From assembly GCF_000739375.1 (NCBI RefSeq), contig NZ_CP006704.1:5580001-5644000 (forward strand): DNA of 64,000 nucleotides, in the 5' to 3' direction. This document shows positions 1 through 9,314 of the stretch, one piece after another. The position numbers and the translations under genes were made by a program. The DNA comes from Comamonas testosteroni TK102 (GTDB lineage Bacteria > Pseudomonadota > Gammaproteobacteria > Burkholderiales > Burkholderiaceae_C). The number at the start of each line of letters is the position of its first letter. Positions within the stretch are counted from its first letter, which is position 1. The notes beneath the pieces are model-generated. The model did no database searches. It was not told where the DNA came from and saw nothing but the letters and a program-made list of their open reading frames with translations.

Positions 1-347
1 GCACCCTTGCGCGGACCCTTGCGAGTACGGGCGTTCGTGCGGGTACGTTGACCGCGCATGGGCAGGCCGCGACGATGACGGAAACCGCGGTAGCAACCGA
101 TGTCCATCAAACGCTTGATGTTCATGGTGGTTTCGCGACGCAGATCACCTTCCAGAGTCATGGGATTCAGGAAGTCACGGATCTTTTCCAGATCAGCGTC
201 CGTCAGGTCCTTGACCTTCTTGGAATACTCGATACCGCATGCTTCGCAGATTTTGCGAGCTGTAGTGCGACCGATGCCAAAGATGGCAGTCAGGCCGATT
301 TCAGCATGCTTGTGCGGCGGGATGTTAATGCCAGCAATACGTGCCAT
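1..347 (-). CDS. rpsM: 30S ribosomal protein S13, 3' end missing at window edge
   Basis: Partial gene: the start codon (ATG, complement of 345-347) is present, and about 115 codons are read before the window ends, so only the last few codons are missing. The product begins [14 protein letters not shown] and reaches the Arg-rich tail [13 protein letters not shown], both diagnostic of S13. S13 sits in the head of the 30S subunit and contacts the P-site tRNA and the 50S bridge. It is the last visible gene of the minus-strand spc/alpha ribosomal run and follows rpmJ by 22 nt, so it is co-transcribed with it. Identification is certain; only the C-terminus is unseen. Confidence 0.97.
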   Translation of the reverse strand, partial: MARIAGINIPPHKHAEIGLTAIFGIGRTTARKICEACGIEYSKKVKDLTDADLEKIRDFLNPMTLEGDLRRETTMNIKRLMDIGCYRGFRHRRGLPMRGQRTRTNARTRKGPRKG

Positions 348-369
348 ATTAGTCCTCTAATGCTTTCAA

Positions 370-483
370 TCAACCTTGGCGCTGCTTGTGGCGCTGGTCA
401 GTGCAGATCACGCGCACAACACCTTTGCGGCGGATGATCTTGCAGTTACGGCAGATTTTCTTGACCGAAGCCGAAACTCTCAT
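370..483 (-). CDS. rpmJ: 50S ribosomal protein L36
   Basis: A 37-codon gene. The product starts [15 protein letters not shown] and ends RHKQRQG, the canonical L36 sequence with the zinc-binding Cys-Cys-Cys-His pattern (C11, C14, C27, H32). L36 is the smallest protein of the large subunit and packs against 23S rRNA. It lies between secY (118 nt upstream in transcription) and rpsM. In many betaproteobacteria infA sits between secY and rpmJ; the 118-nt gap here (484-601) is too short for it and holds no coding frame I recognise. Confidence 0.96.
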   Translation of the reverse strand: MRVSASVKKICRNCKIIRRKGVVRVICTDQRHKQRQG

Positions 484-601
484 TCTTTTCTCCTAAAACT
501 TTCCATCCACTATCGGCCTATCGACCGGGAAACAATGCCCGCGATAGATCGATGGGCGTCTACTAACTTTTGGCAGGCTGCCCCCTTGGGCAGCCTTGTC
601 A

Positions 602-1915
602 TCAAATACCAGCCTTAAAGTTCGCTTTTTTCAGGAGCGACTCGTATTGCTGCGACATCACGTAGTTCTGCACTTGCGCCATGAAGTCCATTGTCACGAC
701 CACAATGATCAGCAACGATGTACCACCGAAGTAGAACGGAACGTTGTACTTCAGGATCAGGAATTCGGGCAGCAAGCACACGAAGGTAATGTAGATCGCG
801 CCAGCCAGGGTCAGGCGAACCAGAATCTTGTCAATGTAGCGGGCTGTCTGTTCGCCAGGACGAATCCCGGGGATGAAAGCGCCACTCTTCTTCAGGTTGT
901 CGGCAGTTTCCCGGCTGTTGAAAACCAGGGCCGTATAGAAGAAGCAGAAGAAAATGATCGCGGCAGCATAAAGGATGACATAGATTGGCTGACCAGGGGT
1001 CAACGTGCTCGCAATATCCTTCAGCCAGCGCATGGATTCTCCTGCACTGAACCAATTCACCACCGTAGCGGGCAGCAAGATGATCGACGAAGCGAAGATG
1101 GGAGGAATCACACCTGCCATGTTCAGCTTCAGTGGCAAGTGCGAAGACTGACCACCGTACACCTTGTTGCCGACTTGTCGGCGTGCGTAATTCACCAAGA
1201 TCTTGCGTTGACCTCGTTCGACATACACGACGAAATACGTCACGGCTGCCACAACGAGAACAATGAAGATTGCCGCCAGAATGCTCATGGCACCGGTGCG
1301 CACCAGCTCCAGCAGACCGCCGATAGAGCTCGGCAGGCCTGCGGCGATACCGCCAAAAATCAGTATCGAGATACCGTTGCCCAGACCACGTTCAGTGATC
1401 TGTTCACCGAGCCACATCAGGAACAAGGTGCCGGCCGTGAGACTGACGACCGCAGTCATGCGGAAGCCAAAACCAGGGTTCAGAACCAAGCCTGCGGAGC
1501 TTTCCAGAGCAACAGCAATTCCCAAGGACTGAAACAGCGCCAGGCCCAGAGTGCCGTAGCGGGTGTACTGGGTAATCTTGCGACGACCCGCTTCACCTTC
1601 CTTTTTCATCTGCTCGAATGTCGGGACCACGTAGGTCATGAGCTGCATGATGATCGATGCCGAGATGTACGGCATGATCCCCAGTGCGAACACTGTGAAG
1701 CGCGAGAGCGCTCCACCCGAGAACATGTTGAACAGATTGAGAATGCCGCCCTGCTGGCCAGAGAACAGCTGCTGCAGCTGCGCTGGATCGATGCCCGGAA
1801 CGGGGATATGCGCCCCGATGCGGTATACGACCAGCGCAAGCAACAGAAAAACCAGACGACGACGCAGGTCGCCGAATTTTCCAGTCTTTGCAATTTGAGC
1901 TGCGCTAGTAGCCAC
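602..1915 (-). CDS. secY: Preprotein translocase subunit SecY
   Basis: 437 aa, normal for the family. SecY is the ten-helix channel of the SecYEG translocon in the inner membrane. The sequence shows the expected hydrophobic helices, the early [13 protein letters not shown] segment before the plug, and [11 protein letters not shown] in the middle. The N-terminus [20 protein letters not shown] matches betaproteobacterial SecY and requires a GTG start (complement of 1913-1915). A purine-rich GAAAGAAGA lies just upstream, and no better ATG exists. It follows rplO by 24 nt in the spc operon. Translation of this essential membrane protein from GTG may lower its level relative to the neighbouring ribosomal proteins (inference). 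Confidence 0.97.
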   Translation of the reverse strand: MATSAAQIAKTGKFGDLRRRLVFLLLALVVYRIGAHIPVPGIDPAQLQQLFSGQQGGILNLFNMFSGGALSRFTVFALGIMPYISASIIMQLMTYVVPTFEQMKKEGEAGRRKITQYTRYGTLGLALFQSLGIAVALESSAGLVLNPGFGFRMTAVVSLTAGTLFLMWLGEQITERGLGNGISILIFGGIAAGLPSSIGGLLELVRTGAMSILAAIFIVLVVAAVTYFVVYVERGQRKILVNYARRQVGNKVYGGQSSHLPLKLNMAGVIPPIFASSIILLPATVVNWFSAGESMRWLKDIASTLTPGQPIYVILYAAAIIFFCFFYTALVFNSRETADNLKKSGAFIPGIRPGEQTARYIDKILVRLTLAGAIYITFVCLLPEFLILKYNVPFYFGGTSLLIIVVVTMDFMAQVQNYVMSQQYESLLKKANFKAGI

Positions 1916-1939
1916 GGATGTCTTCTTTCAGAACTTTAA

Positions 1940-2371
1940 TCAGGCGATGCTGCCACCGGCAGCTTCGATGGCAGCCTTGGCACCGGCGGTAGCGCCGATA
2001 CCGTTGAGCTTGACAGCCTTAGTCAGTTCACCGCTCTTGATGATCTTCACGACCTTAGCGATAGAACCAACCAGACCGGCTTGCTTCAGAGCAGCCAGAT
2101 CGACTTCGGCCAGGCCGAGCTTATCCAGCTCGGACAGGGTCACTTCTGCATTGAACTTCAGCAGATGCGACTTGAAGCCACGCTTGGGCAGGCGACGCTG
2201 CAGAGGCATTTGACCGCCTTCGAAGCCCACCTTGTGGTAGCCACCCGAACGCGACTTCTGACCCTTGTGACCGCGACCGGCGGTCTTACCCAGACCAGAA
2301 CCGATACCGCGACCCACGCGACGCTTGGCGTGCTTGGCGCCGTCTGCAGGCTTGATGCTATTGAGTTCCAT
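1940..2371 (-). CDS. rplO: 50S ribosomal protein L15
   Basis: 143 aa. The N-terminal [22 protein letters not shown] and the Gly-rich [16 protein letters not shown] stretch are hallmarks of L15, a late-assembly large-subunit protein. The 5' end reads TTG-ATG-ATG in frame. The second ATG (complement of 2369-2371) is chosen because the ribosome-binding sequence AAGGA lies six bases before it. An ATG start three bases earlier would add one Met. It lies between rpmD and secY with short gaps, consistent with one transcript. Confidence 0.95.
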   Translation of the reverse strand: MELNSIKPADGAKHAKRRVGRGIGSGLGKTAGRGHKGQKSRSGGYHKVGFEGGQMPLQRRLPKRGFKSHLLKFNAEVTLSELDKLGLAEVDLAALKQAGLVGSIAKVVKIIKSGELTKAVKLNGIGATAGAKAAIEAAGGSIA

Positions 2372-2382
2372 CATCAATCCTT

Positions 2383-2565
2383 TCAGAGAACCTTCACCAA
2401 GTAGGCGATCTTGTTAATCATGCCGCGCACTTCAGGAGTGTCCTGCAGTTCGCTGACGCTGTTCAGCTTGCGCAGACCCAGGCCACGCACAGTCGCACGG
2501 TGCGACTCTTTGGTGCCGATGGGGCTACGAACCAGCTGAATCTTGACAGTTTGTTGTGTTGTCAT
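2383..2565 (-). CDS. rpmD: 50S ribosomal protein L30
   Basis: 60 aa, the bacterial short form of L30. The product [17 protein letters not shown] followed by a conserved [16 protein letters not shown] segment is diagnostic. The gene sits in its usual place between rpsE (14 nt gap) and rplO (11 nt gap), so translation is probably coupled along the spc message. L30 binds 5S/23S rRNA in the large subunit. Nothing unusual was seen. Confidence 0.96.
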   Translation of the reverse strand: MTTQQTVKIQLVRSPIGTKESHRATVRGLGLRKLNSVSELQDTPEVRGMINKIAYLVKVL

Positions 2566-2579
2566 GTGCTGGACTCCGA

Positions 2580-3101
2580 TCAGGCGGTGAAGATGTCTTC
2601 GACCGACTTGCCGCGCTTTGCTGCCACGTTCGCAGGGGTCGTGGAGTTCTTCAAAGCGTCGAAAGTTGCGCGAACCATGTTGTAGGGGTTCGACGAACCG
2701 TGGCTCTTGGCCACGATGTCGGTGATACCCACCACTTCAAAAACAGCGCGCATGGGGCCGCCAGCGATGATGCCGGTACCCTTGGGAGCTGGGTGCAGTT
2801 CGACCTTGGCAGCGCCGTGATGGCCCTTCACCGAGTGGTGAATGGTGCCGCTCTTCAGTGCAACCTTCATCAGGTTGCGACGGCATTCTTCCATCGCTTT
2901 TTGCACGGCAGCAGGCACTTCCTTGGACTTGCCCTTACCCATGCCAACGCGACCGTCACCGTCGCCAACCACGGTCAGTGCAGCGAAGCCGAGAATACGA
3001 CCGCCCTTCACAACCTTGGTGACGCGGTTGACCGCGATCATTTTTTCGCGCAGACCGTCGTCACGACCTTCGTCTTGCACTTTGGGGGAAAATTTAGCCA
3101 T
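2580..3101 (-). CDS. rpsE: 30S ribosomal protein S5
   Basis: 173 aa. The N-terminal half has the double-stranded-RNA-binding fold segment with [19 protein letters not shown], and the C-terminal half contains [20 protein letters not shown]; both are typical of S5. S5 lies at the mRNA entry channel and influences decoding accuracy; the loop around VKGGR is where spectinomycin-resistance mutations map in other bacteria. The spectinomycin-relevant residues look wild type by eye. The gene sits between rplR and rpmD. Confidence 0.97.
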   Translation of the reverse strand: MAKFSPKVQDEGRDDGLREKMIAVNRVTKVVKGGRILGFAALTVVGDGDGRVGMGKGKSKEVPAAVQKAMEECRRNLMKVALKSGTIHHSVKGHHGAAKVELHPAPKGTGIIAGGPMRAVFEVVGITDIVAKSHGSSNPYNMVRATFDALKNSTTPANVAAKRGKSVEDIFTA

Positions 3102-3116
3102 TTGTATCCGCTCCGC

Positions 3117-3482
3117 TTAGAACTGCAGGCCCGCTTCGCGAGCGGCTTCTGCCAAAGCCTTCACGCGGCCGTGGTATGCAAAACCGGCGCGGTCGAAAGC
3201 CACTTTCTCAACGCCAGCAGCCTTAGCCTTCTCAGCAATGCGCTTGCCGATCAGCGTGGCGGCGGCCACGTTGCCACCCTTGCCAGCGGCGCCGAGTTGC
3301 GAACGCACTTCGACTTCTGCAGTGGAGGCCGAAGCCAGCACGGTAGTGCCGTCTTCCGAAACCACGGAGGCGTAGATATGGAGGTTGGTGCGGTTCACGC
3401 TCAGACGTGCAACGCCTTGCTGGGCAATGCGGATGCGAGTCTGACGGGCACGGCGCAGACGCTGCTCTTTCTTGTTCAACAT
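3117..3482 (-). CDS. rplR: 50S ribosomal protein L18
   Basis: 121 aa with the start at the second of two tandem ATG codons (complement of 3480-3482). GGAG lies seven bases before this ATG and only four before the first. The product [16 protein letters not shown] carries the basic 5S-rRNA-binding N-terminus, and it ends in [17 protein letters not shown], the conserved L18 C-terminus. L18 delivers 5S rRNA to the large subunit with L5. It is located between rplF and rpsE in the spc operon. Confidence 0.96.
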   Translation of the reverse strand: MLNKKEQRLRRARQTRIRIAQQGVARLSVNRTNLHIYASVVSEDGTTVLASASTAEVEVRSQLGAAGKGGNVAAATLIGKRIAEKAKAAGVEKVAFDRAGFAYHGRVKALAEAAREAGLQF

Positions 3483-3493
3483 CATGCAGCTCC

Positions 3494-4027
3494 TTACTTC
3501 TTCTTGGTCTCTTTGATCACGACCTTCTCATTCGCATAGCGAATGCCCTTGCCCTTGTAAGGCTCGGGAGGACGAACGGCACGGATCTCAGCAGCCAATT
3601 GACCGACCACTTGACGGTCAGCACCCTTGATCACGATTTCAGTCGGAGTGGGGGTAGCCACAGTGATGCCGGCAGGCATCTCGAAGTTGACGGGGTGCGA
3701 GAAGCCCACAGCCAGGTTCAGCTTGGAACCTTGTGCAGCGGCCTTGTAGCCCACGCCAATCAGCGTCAGCTTCTTCTCGAAGCCTTCAGTCACGCCCTTG
3801 ACCATGTTGTTGACCAGCTGGCGGAAAGTACCGGCCAGAGCGTCAGCTTCACGGGAATCGTTGGCGGGAGCAAAGGACAGCTTGCCGTCGTTGTTGCCGA
3901 TGGCCACCAGACGGTTCAGAGCCAGGGACAGATCGCCGCCCTTGCCCTTGACCTTGATGGATTCAGCGTTGATGGACACATCCACACCAGCGGGGATGGT
4001 CACAATAGCTTTTGCTACGCGAGACAT
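3494..4027 (-). CDS. rplF: 50S ribosomal protein L6
   Basis: 177 aa. [17 protein letters not shown] at the N-terminus and the C-terminal [15 protein letters not shown] motif identify L6, which sits near the sarcin-ricin loop and the factor-binding site. Two repeated alpha/beta domains are apparent from the length and from the paired I/V-rich strands. The C-terminus ends in a Lys-rich tail. It is preceded by rpsH (24 nt) and followed by rplR, the standard spc order. Confidence 0.97.
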   Translation of the reverse strand: MSRVAKAIVTIPAGVDVSINAESIKVKGKGGDLSLALNRLVAIGNNDGKLSFAPANDSREADALAGTFRQLVNNMVKGVTEGFEKKLTLIGVGYKAAAQGSKLNLAVGFSHPVNFEMPAGITVATPTPTEIVIKGADRQVVGQLAAEIRAVRPPEPYKGKGIRYANEKVVIKETKKK

Positions 4028-4051
4028 TTCAGTATTTCTCCTTAATGTCCG

Positions 4052-4447
4052 TTAGGCCACATAGCACAGCACTTCACCGCCGATACCGGCAGCACGTGCT
4101 TTGCGATCGGTCATCACGCCCTTGGGAGTAGTGACGATGGCCACACCCAGGCCGTTCTGGACCTGAGGGATTGCGTGACGACCCTTGTAGACGCGCAGGC
4201 CGGGACGGCTCACACGTTCGATACGTTCGATCACAGGGCGACCGGCGTAGTACTTCAGGGTAATTTCGAGTTCGGACTTGCCACCTTCGGACTTCACTTC
4301 GAAGCCGTCGATATAGCCTTCTTCCTTCAGCACTTGTGCGATGGCAACCTTGACCTTGGAGGAAGGAGCCGACACAGTGGCCTTGGAGACCAGTTGTGCA
4401 TTGCGGATGCGGGTCAGCAAGTCAGCGATGGGATCACTCATGCTCAT
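4052..4447 (-). CDS. rpsH: 30S ribosomal protein S8
   Basis: 131 aa beginning [18 protein letters not shown] and ending [11 protein letters not shown], both diagnostic of S8, a primary 16S rRNA binder of the platform. The first ATG (complement of 4445-4447) is kept because AGGAGAG lies upstream at suitable distance. In E. coli, S8 represses its own operon by binding mRNA near rplE. I did not see an obvious equivalent of that RNA fold here, so autoregulation is inference only. Confidence 0.97.
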   Translation of the reverse strand: MSMSDPIADLLTRIRNAQLVSKATVSAPSSKVKVAIAQVLKEEGYIDGFEVKSEGGKSELEITLKYYAGRPVIERIERVSRPGLRVYKGRHAIPQVQNGLGVAIVTTPKGVMTDRKARAAGIGGEVLCYVA

Positions 4448-4467
4448 GTTTAATCTCTCCTGCTTGC

Positions 4468-4773
4468 TTACCAGCTGGCCTTGGTGACACCGGGGATGTC
4501 GCCAGCAAAGGCCAATTCACGCACCTTGGCGCGACCCAGACCGAATTGGCGGAAGGTACCGCGAGGACGGCCAGTGATCTCGCAACGGTTACGCTGGCGA
4601 GTGGGGTTCGAGTTACGGGGCAGCTTCTGCAGACCCAGGCGAGCGGCGTCGCGCTCTTCGTCGGAACGCTTCACGTCGCCGGCGATTGCCTTCAGTTCTG
4701 CATACTTGGCAGCATACTTGGCTGCCAGCTTTTCGCGCTTCAGTTCGCGCTGAATCATTGCTACTTTAGCCAT
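4468..4773 (-). CDS. rpsN: 30S ribosomal protein S14 (zinc-free long form)
   Basis: 101 aa, [16 protein letters not shown] through [17 protein letters not shown]. This is the long S14 type: the four-Cys zinc site of the short form is absent and the conserved [12 protein letters not shown] segment retains a single Cys. The frame stays open for 18 further codons upstream, but that part overlaps rplE. The ATG at complement 4771-4773 gives the family N-terminus, so it is used. Located between rplE (8 nt gap) and rpsH. Confidence 0.96.
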   Translation of the reverse strand: MAKVAMIQRELKREKLAAKYAAKYAELKAIAGDVKRSDEERDAARLGLQKLPRNSNPTRQRNRCEITGRPRGTFRQFGLGRAKVRELAFAGDIPGVTKASW

Positions 4774-4781
4774 GCGCCACC

Positions 4782-5321
4782 TCAGTTCTTGAAGGGGAAT
4801 TTGAAAGCGGCGAGCAGTGCCTTGCACTCTTCGTCGTTCTTCGCTGTTGTCGTGATGCTGATGTTCAGACCACGCAGAGCGTCCACCTTGTCGTACTCGA
4901 TTTCGGGGAAGATGATTTGTTCTTTGACGCCAACGTTGTAGTTGCCGCGACCATCGAACGAGCGACCCGAGATACCACGGAAGTCACGCACGCGGGGCAG
5001 AGCCACGGTCACGAAACGGTCCAGGAATTCGTACATCTGAACGCCACGCAGGGTCACCATGCAGCCGATAGCTTGGCCTTCGCGGATCTTGAAACCAGCG
5101 ATAGCCTTCTTGGCCTTGGTCACCACAGGCTTCTGACCAGCAATCTTGGTCAGGTCAGCCACGGCGTTGTCCATCACCTTCTTGTCGGCCACGGCTTCGC
5201 TCACACCCATGTTCAGAGTGATCTTGGTCAGACGGGGCACTTCCATAGCGGAGGTGTAGCCGAACTTTTCTTTCAGTTCAGCCGCGATCTTTTCGCGATA
5301 GAGTTTTTGCAGTCGTGCCAT
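4782..5321 (-). CDS. rplE: 50S ribosomal protein L5
   Basis: 179 aa. The product starts [22 protein letters not shown] and contains the conserved [25 protein letters not shown] segment of L5, which binds 5S rRNA and contacts S13 across the subunit interface. The start chosen (complement of 5319-5321) has GGAG six bases upstream. A longer in-frame reading would run into rplX and lacks family similarity. Standard spc order between rplX and rpsN. Confidence 0.97.
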   Translation of the reverse strand: MARLQKLYREKIAAELKEKFGYTSAMEVPRLTKITLNMGVSEAVADKKVMDNAVADLTKIAGQKPVVTKAKKAIAGFKIREGQAIGCMVTLRGVQMYEFLDRFVTVALPRVRDFRGISGRSFDGRGNYNVGVKEQIIFPEIEYDKVDALRGLNISITTTAKNDEECKALLAAFKFPFKN

Positions 5322-5331
5322 GTGTTGCTCC

Positions 5332-5649
5332 TTAGGCGGCGATTTCAGCGCCATTGGACTTAAACACGCGAACACGTGTGCCGTCGGCGTTCACCTTGAT
5401 GCCCACGCGATCGGCCTTGCCGGTCGCTGCATTGAAGATAGCCACGTTGGATTGGTGGATAGGCATAGCCTTTTCCACGATACCGCCGGTGGTGCCCTTC
5501 ATGGGGTTAGGCTTGGTGTGCTTCTTGACCAGGTTGATACCGTCCACGATCACGTGGGAGTCATCCTTGCGCAGAGAAACCACGCCACGCTTGCCCTTGT
5601 CACGGCCGGTCAGCACGATAACTTCGTCGCCCTTGCGAATCTTGTTCAT
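5332..5649 (-). CDS. rplX: 50S ribosomal protein L24
   Basis: 105 aa. [22 protein letters not shown] is the KOW-motif N-terminus of L24, an early-assembly protein that nucleates 23S rRNA domain I folding. The [15 protein letters not shown] stretch is also typical. Located 12 nt downstream of rplN and 10 nt upstream of rplE on the same message. Confidence 0.97.
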   Translation of the reverse strand: MNKIRKGDEVIVLTGRDKGKRGVVSLRKDDSHVIVDGINLVKKHTKPNPMKGTTGGIVEKAMPIHQSNVAIFNAATGKADRVGIKVNADGTRVRVFKSNGAEIAA

Positions 5650-5661
5650 GGTGCTATTCCT

Positions 5662-6030
5662 TTAGAGAACTTCAGGGGCCAGCGACACGATCTTCATGAA
5701 CTTTTCGGTACGCAGTTCACGAGTCACGGGGCCAAAGATGCGGGTGCCGATAGGCTCCAGCTTGGCGTTCAGCAGCACGGCGGCATTGCCGTCGAACTTC
5801 ACGAGCGAACCGTCTGCACGACGGATGCCCTTGGCGGTGCGCACAACCACAGCACTGTAGATCTCGCCTTTTTTGACGCGACCACGAGGAGCTGCTTCCT
5901 TGACGCTCACCTTGATGATGTCGCCAACACTTGCGTAGCGACGATGAGAACCGCCCAGCACCTTAATGCACTGAACAGACTTCGCGCCGGTGTTGTCGGC
6001 AACCTCTAACCGAGATTCTGTTTGGATCAT
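5662..6030 (-). CDS. rplN: 50S ribosomal protein L14, first gene of the spc operon
   Basis: 122 aa, [17 protein letters not shown] to the conserved C-terminal [15 protein letters not shown]14 is a beta-barrel protein of the subunit interface and part of bridge B8. The frame is open for 36 codons upstream of this ATG (to about 6138), but that stretch has no L14 similarity, so the ATG at complement 6028-6030 is preferred. No rpsQ, rpmC or rplP follows in the upstream direction; the next gene is glpD. The operon therefore starts here from the promoter at 6195-6223, with a leader of roughly 155 nt. Confidence 0.97.
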   Translation of the reverse strand: MIQTESRLEVADNTGAKSVQCIKVLGGSHRRYASVGDIIKVSVKEAAPRGRVKKGEIYSAVVVRTAKGIRRADGSLVKFDGNAAVLLNAKLEPIGTRIFGPVTRELRTEKFMKIVSLAPEVL

Positions 6031-6194
6031 TTCAATATTCCCAACTTGCTCCAGCAACGCTCGACAGCCCCAGAGTCTTCTCAAGGGCCGTTCAAGCAGC
6101 CGGTCAGTCTTGGGCCCGTCGTCCACCCCTCGGACCATTCCGAAGGGCTTCCCGCTGGGCAGAAAGTTCCACGCTTTTACACGTGAAGCATGAG

Positions 6195-6223
6195 ATTGTC
6201 GCAGGAAATCCTTTGTGCGTCAA
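6195..6223 (-). promoter_or_regulatory. Sigma-70 promoter of the spc operon
   Basis: On the minus strand, a -35 box TTGACG (6218-6223) and a -10 box GACAAT (6195-6200) are separated by exactly 17 bases, close to consensus. It points towards rplN and would give an untranslated leader of about 155 nt (roughly 6031-6188). It accounts for transcription of the spc operon in the absence of an upstream S10 operon. Seen directly in sequence; activity is inferred. Confidence 0.75.
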
Positions 6224-6327
6224 GCGTTTAGCCCGCAATACCCGCACTGACTTCACTGGCGCCAAGCCTGGCAGACAGGCCTTTCGCACTTGCAACCAAA
6301 ACAATAGCGTATAGCGCTCTTAGAGCA

Positions 6328-6395
6328 TTGATTTCAAACAATAATTCATCTGAAATCAACAGATGGAAAGCGCTGACAGCTCACATTTTCGCAAG
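6328..6395. repeat. Dispersed intergenic repeat, family 1 (copy a)
   Basis: A 9-bp inverted repeat TTGATTTCA (6328-6336) / TGAAATCAA (6351-6359) with a 14-nt loop is followed by AAGCGCTGACAGCT (about 6368-6381). The same arrangement, TTGATTTC...GAAATCAA then AAGCGCTGGCAGCT, recurs at 28106-28163. It lies between the 3' end of glpD and the spc promoter. The remainder of 6224-6453 shows no gene. Confidence 0.6.
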
Positions 6396-6453
6396 GCCTG
6401 CGGACCAGCAGCCTGTTGCCCGCACGCCACGCTCCGCAGAGCGGCCGCACAGA

Positions 6454-8049
6454 TCAGCCCTGAGCGGGCAGATATTGGCGGGTCAGAGCCAGGAAATCGT
6501 TGAGATGCACATCCTGCCCCAGCTCCTCGGTCAGGATGGCAGCCACGCGAGGCGCGATCTCGGCCGCCTTGCGGGCATCGAGAAAGAGCAGGCGACTGCG
6601 GCGCGCCAGCATGTCCTCGACGGTACGTGCGTACTCGAAGCGGGCGGCAAAGCGCACCATGGCCTCGGAAAGACCGTCCATCAGCCAGTTCTGCGCGCCC
6701 GGCAACGCCGCCACGGCGGCAGCATCCGTGCCGTAGGAGTGCAGTCCCTGGCTCTGATTCATGCTGTGCGTGACGGCCGCCTCAGCCGGCGCACCGACCA
6801 ACGGCAGGTTCACGGTCACCCCTGCAGGGCGGCTGGGCAGACGACCGATCTGGAAGCATTCGGCCAGCACATCCTCGGACATGGCACGGTAGGTGGTCCA
6901 TTTGCCGCCGGTAACGGTCACCAGACCCGTCTTGCTGGCCATCACCGTGTGCTCGCGGCTGATCTTCTTGGTGTTCTCGCCATCATCATCCTGCGGCTTG
7001 ACCAGGGGGCGCAGACCTACCCACATGCTGCGCACATCGGCCAGCGTTGGCTGGCGGTTCAGATACTTGCCGGCCTCGCCGAGAATGAAATCCAGCTCTT
7101 CGGGGAAGGGCAGGGGCTCGCGCGCCAGATCATGACGCGGCGTGTCGGTGGTTCCCAGAATCACCTTGCCCAGCCATGGCACGGCAAACAGCACACGGCC
7201 ATCGGCCGTCTTGGGGATCAGCAGCGCATGATCCGTGGGCAGGAACTCGCGGTCCACCACCACGTGCACGCCCTGGCTGGGCGCAACCATGGGCTTGACG
7301 GGCTTGCCCTGGGCCTCGGCATCCTGCTGGCGGAACAGATCCACCCAGGGCCCCGTGGCATTGACCACGCACTTGGCGCGCACTGTGAAGTTGCGGCCCG
7401 ATTCCGCATCGCGGCAGATCAGTCCGGCAATCTGGTCGTTTTCATAGATCAGCTTTTCTGCCGGGCAGTAGTTGATCAGCAAAGCACCCTTGGCCGCCGC
7501 GGTACGCGCCAGCGCCAGCGCCAGGCGCGCATCGTCAAACTGACCATCCCAGTACTTGACCCCGCCCTTGAGACCTTTTTGCTGCACGGTCGGCAGGTAT
7601 TTCACGGTCTTGGCGCTGGAGAGGAATTCGGTAGCCCCCAGGCCGGCCTTGCCGGCCAAAGCGTCATACATCTTGAGGCCGATGCCGTAGAACGGCGTGT
7701 CCAGCAGCTTGTACGAGGGCATCACAAAGGCCAGGGGCTGGGCCAGATGCGGTGCGTTGTGCAACAGGGTCGTGCGCTCATGCAGTGCTTCGCGCACCAG
7801 GGAGATATTGCCCTGCGCAAGGTAGCGCACGCCGCCATGCACCAGCTTGGTGGCGCGCGAGGAAGTACCCTTGGCAAAGTCCAGCGACTCCAGCAGCACG
7901 ACCTTGAAGCCGCGTGCCGCTGCATCCACCGCCACGCCCAGCCCCGTGGCACCGCCGCCCACGATGGCCAGATCGAAGCTTTCGGTCTGCGCCAGGCGCT
8001 CCAGCAGTTGTGCACGCGTTGTAGCCAAGGGTTGAGTGGACTGGTTCAT
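6454..8049 (-). CDS. glpD: Glycerol-3-phosphate dehydrogenase, aerobic, FAD-dependent
   Basis: 531 aa. It oxidises sn-glycerol 3-phosphate to dihydroxyacetone phosphate at the inner membrane and passes electrons to ubiquinone. The N-terminal Rossmann fingerprint DLAIVGGGATGLGVAVDAAARG (split here only for description) lies around residues 26-47, followed by the FAD-contacting TSSRATKLVHGGVRYL segment. WVDLFR and TGGKWTTYRAMSEDVL further on are typical of the family. The ATG at complement 8047-8049 gives the usual length; the frame is open further upstream but without similarity. It is transcribed divergently from glpR, consistent with control by GlpR. Together with glpK it completes glycerol utilisation. 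Confidence 0.95.
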   Translation of the reverse strand: MNQSTQPLATTRAQLLERLAQTESFDLAIVGGGATGLGVAVDAAARGFKVVLLESLDFAKGTSSRATKLVHGGVRYLAQGNISLVREALHERTTLLHNAPHLAQPLAFVMPSYKLLDTPFYGIGLKMYDALAGKAGLGATEFLSSAKTVKYLPTVQQKGLKGGVKYWDGQFDDARLALALARTAAAKGALLINYCPAEKLIYENDQIAGLICRDAESGRNFTVRAKCVVNATGPWVDLFRQQDAEAQGKPVKPMVAPSQGVHVVVDREFLPTDHALLIPKTADGRVLFAVPWLGKVILGTTDTPRHDLAREPLPFPEELDFILGEAGKYLNRQPTLADVRSMWVGLRPLVKPQDDDGENTKKISREHTVMASKTGLVTVTGGKWTTYRAMSEDVLAECFQIGRLPSRPAGVTVNLPLVGAPAEAAVTHSMNQSQGLHSYGTDAAAVAALPGAQNWLMDGLSEAMVRFAARFEYARTVEDMLARRSRLLFLDARKAAEIAPRVAAILTEELGQDVHLNDFLALTRQYLPAQG

Positions 8050-8125
8050 GGAACGACTTCTGCGGTGATCGCCGTGCCGCTCCCGATCATGGATGGGAGG
8101 CACACAGCAAAGAACAAATTTCAGA

Positions 8126-8194
8126 TCGAATATTTTCGCTATTTTTCGCTTTCCGTGGGTGACAACCCGAAAATATCGATTCGTTTTAGCGCGA
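8126..8194. promoter_or_regulatory. Candidate GlpR operator region upstream of glpD
   Basis: AT-rich patch in the glpD-glpR divergent spacer containing tandem TTTTCGCT units (8133-8140 and 8143-8150) and, across a short gap, the opposite-orientation CGAAAATATCG and TTCGTTTTAGCG (about 8169-8190). TTTCG-type half sites are what DeoR-family GlpR regulators recognise in other bacteria (from memory). The rest of the 500-nt spacer (8050-8549) shows no gene. Binding is inferred, not seen. Confidence 0.4.
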
Positions 8195-8549
8195 TTCAAG
8201 CCAAAGCCGCTGGTAAGCCGCCACTCAGGCCGGACCGCGACACCGGCTATCGGCGCGCTTGCACACTCTCCATGCATGAACTGCATGCTTCTTGCCTCAC
8301 CCATTGTTACTGCTGCAACAACTCGCCACGATGACATATCACCGCAGCTTGCTGTCAGACTTCAGACTCGGCGTGGATTCATTTTTGTTTTTTACCGGGC
8401 AATTCCATAGAAAATCACCCTATTAGAGGTTCGTTTGGATTCGCTCACAATCCCTGCACTGCCCGCTGCGGCTGGCGCTCTCGCCTGTAGAGCTATTCGC
8501 CTGCAGCGCGTCCATGCGCCAATAGCACCTATATAACCAGTCACCAGTC

Positions 8550-9314
8550 ATGAACAGCAATCCACGCCAGTTGCAGCTTGTCGAAGAAGTCCGCGCCCGC
8601 CAATCCACCTCGGTAGAGCAACTGGCCGAAATCCTCGGGGTCACGCTGCAGACCGTGCGCCGCGACATCCAGAAGCTGGCCGATGCCGGCTTGCTGGTGC
8701 GCTTTCATGGCGGCGTGCGCGTACCCAGCGCCACCGTGGAGAATCTGGCCCATACCCAGCGCCAGGTATTGCATGCCGAAGGCAAGATGCGCATTGCGCG
8801 TGCCATTGCCGAGGCCATTCCCAACGGCTGCTCGCTGATTCTCAACATCGGCACCACCACCGAGGCAGTGGCCCAGGCCCTGCTGCATCACAAGGGGCTG
8901 CGCGTCATCACCAACAATCTCAATGTCGCCGCCATCCTCAGCAGCAATGCCGATTGCGAGGTCATCGTCGCGGGTGGCGTGGTGCGCACCCGCGACCGCG
9001 GCATCGTGGGCGAGGCTGCCGTGGACTTCATGCGCCAGTTCAAGGTGGACATTGCGGTGATCGGCATCTCGGCCATCGAATCGGACGGCAGCCTGCGCGA
9101 CTTCGATCTGCGCGAGGTCAAGGTGGCCCAGACCATCATCGGCCAGTCGCGCGAAGTCTGGCTGGCGGCCGACCACAGCAAGTTCAGCCGCCAGGCCATG
9201 GTGGAGCTGGCCCGCCTGAACCAGATCGACCGCCTGTTCACCGACGTGCCGCCCTCCGCCCCCTTCGATGCCCTGTTGCGCGATGCCGAGGTGCAATGCA
9301 CCATCGCCCAATGA
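8550..9314 (+). CDS. glpR: DeoR-family repressor of glycerol metabolism
   Basis: 254 aa. The N-terminal winged-helix segment RQSTSVEQLAEILGVTLQTVRRDIQKLADAG (residues about 17-46, described in part) contains the DeoR signature. The C-terminal DeoRC sensor domain includes LNIGTTTEAVAQAL and the IAVIGISAIESDGSLRDFD region that binds a phosphosugar effector, expected to be glycerol 3-phosphate. It is divergent from glpD and directly upstream of a GNAT gene and glpK. The context makes GlpR the natural assignment. Its stop codon overlaps the next start (ATGA, 9311-9314). Confidence 0.9.
   Translation: MNSNPRQLQLVEEVRARQSTSVEQLAEILGVTLQTVRRDIQKLADAGLLVRFHGGVRVPSATVENLAHTQRQVLHAEGKMRIARAIAEAIPNGCSLILNIGTTTEAVAQALLHHKGLRVITNNLNVAAILSSNADCEVIVAGGVVRTRDRGIVGEAAVDFMRQFKVDIAVIGISAIESDGSLRDFDLREVKVAQTIIGQSREVWLAADHSKFSRQAMVELARLNQIDRLFTDVPPSAPFDALLRDAEVQCTIAQ

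Noticed and set aside
596..1939. Long open frame on the plus strand opposite secY (also 2556-3539 and 6328-8334 opposite ribosomal genes and glpD)
   Set aside because: They are antisense to unmistakable conserved genes, contain no recognisable domains, and arise from the codon bias of the real genes.
6031..6138. 36-codon N-terminal extension of rplN
   Set aside because: No similarity to L14, and the ATG at 6030 gives the exact family N-terminus; the stretch is the mRNA leader.
8341..8420. Possible glpR promoter TTGTTT-N17-TAGAAA
   Set aside because: Only a weak match to the -10 consensus, and other equally weak matches exist in this spacer.
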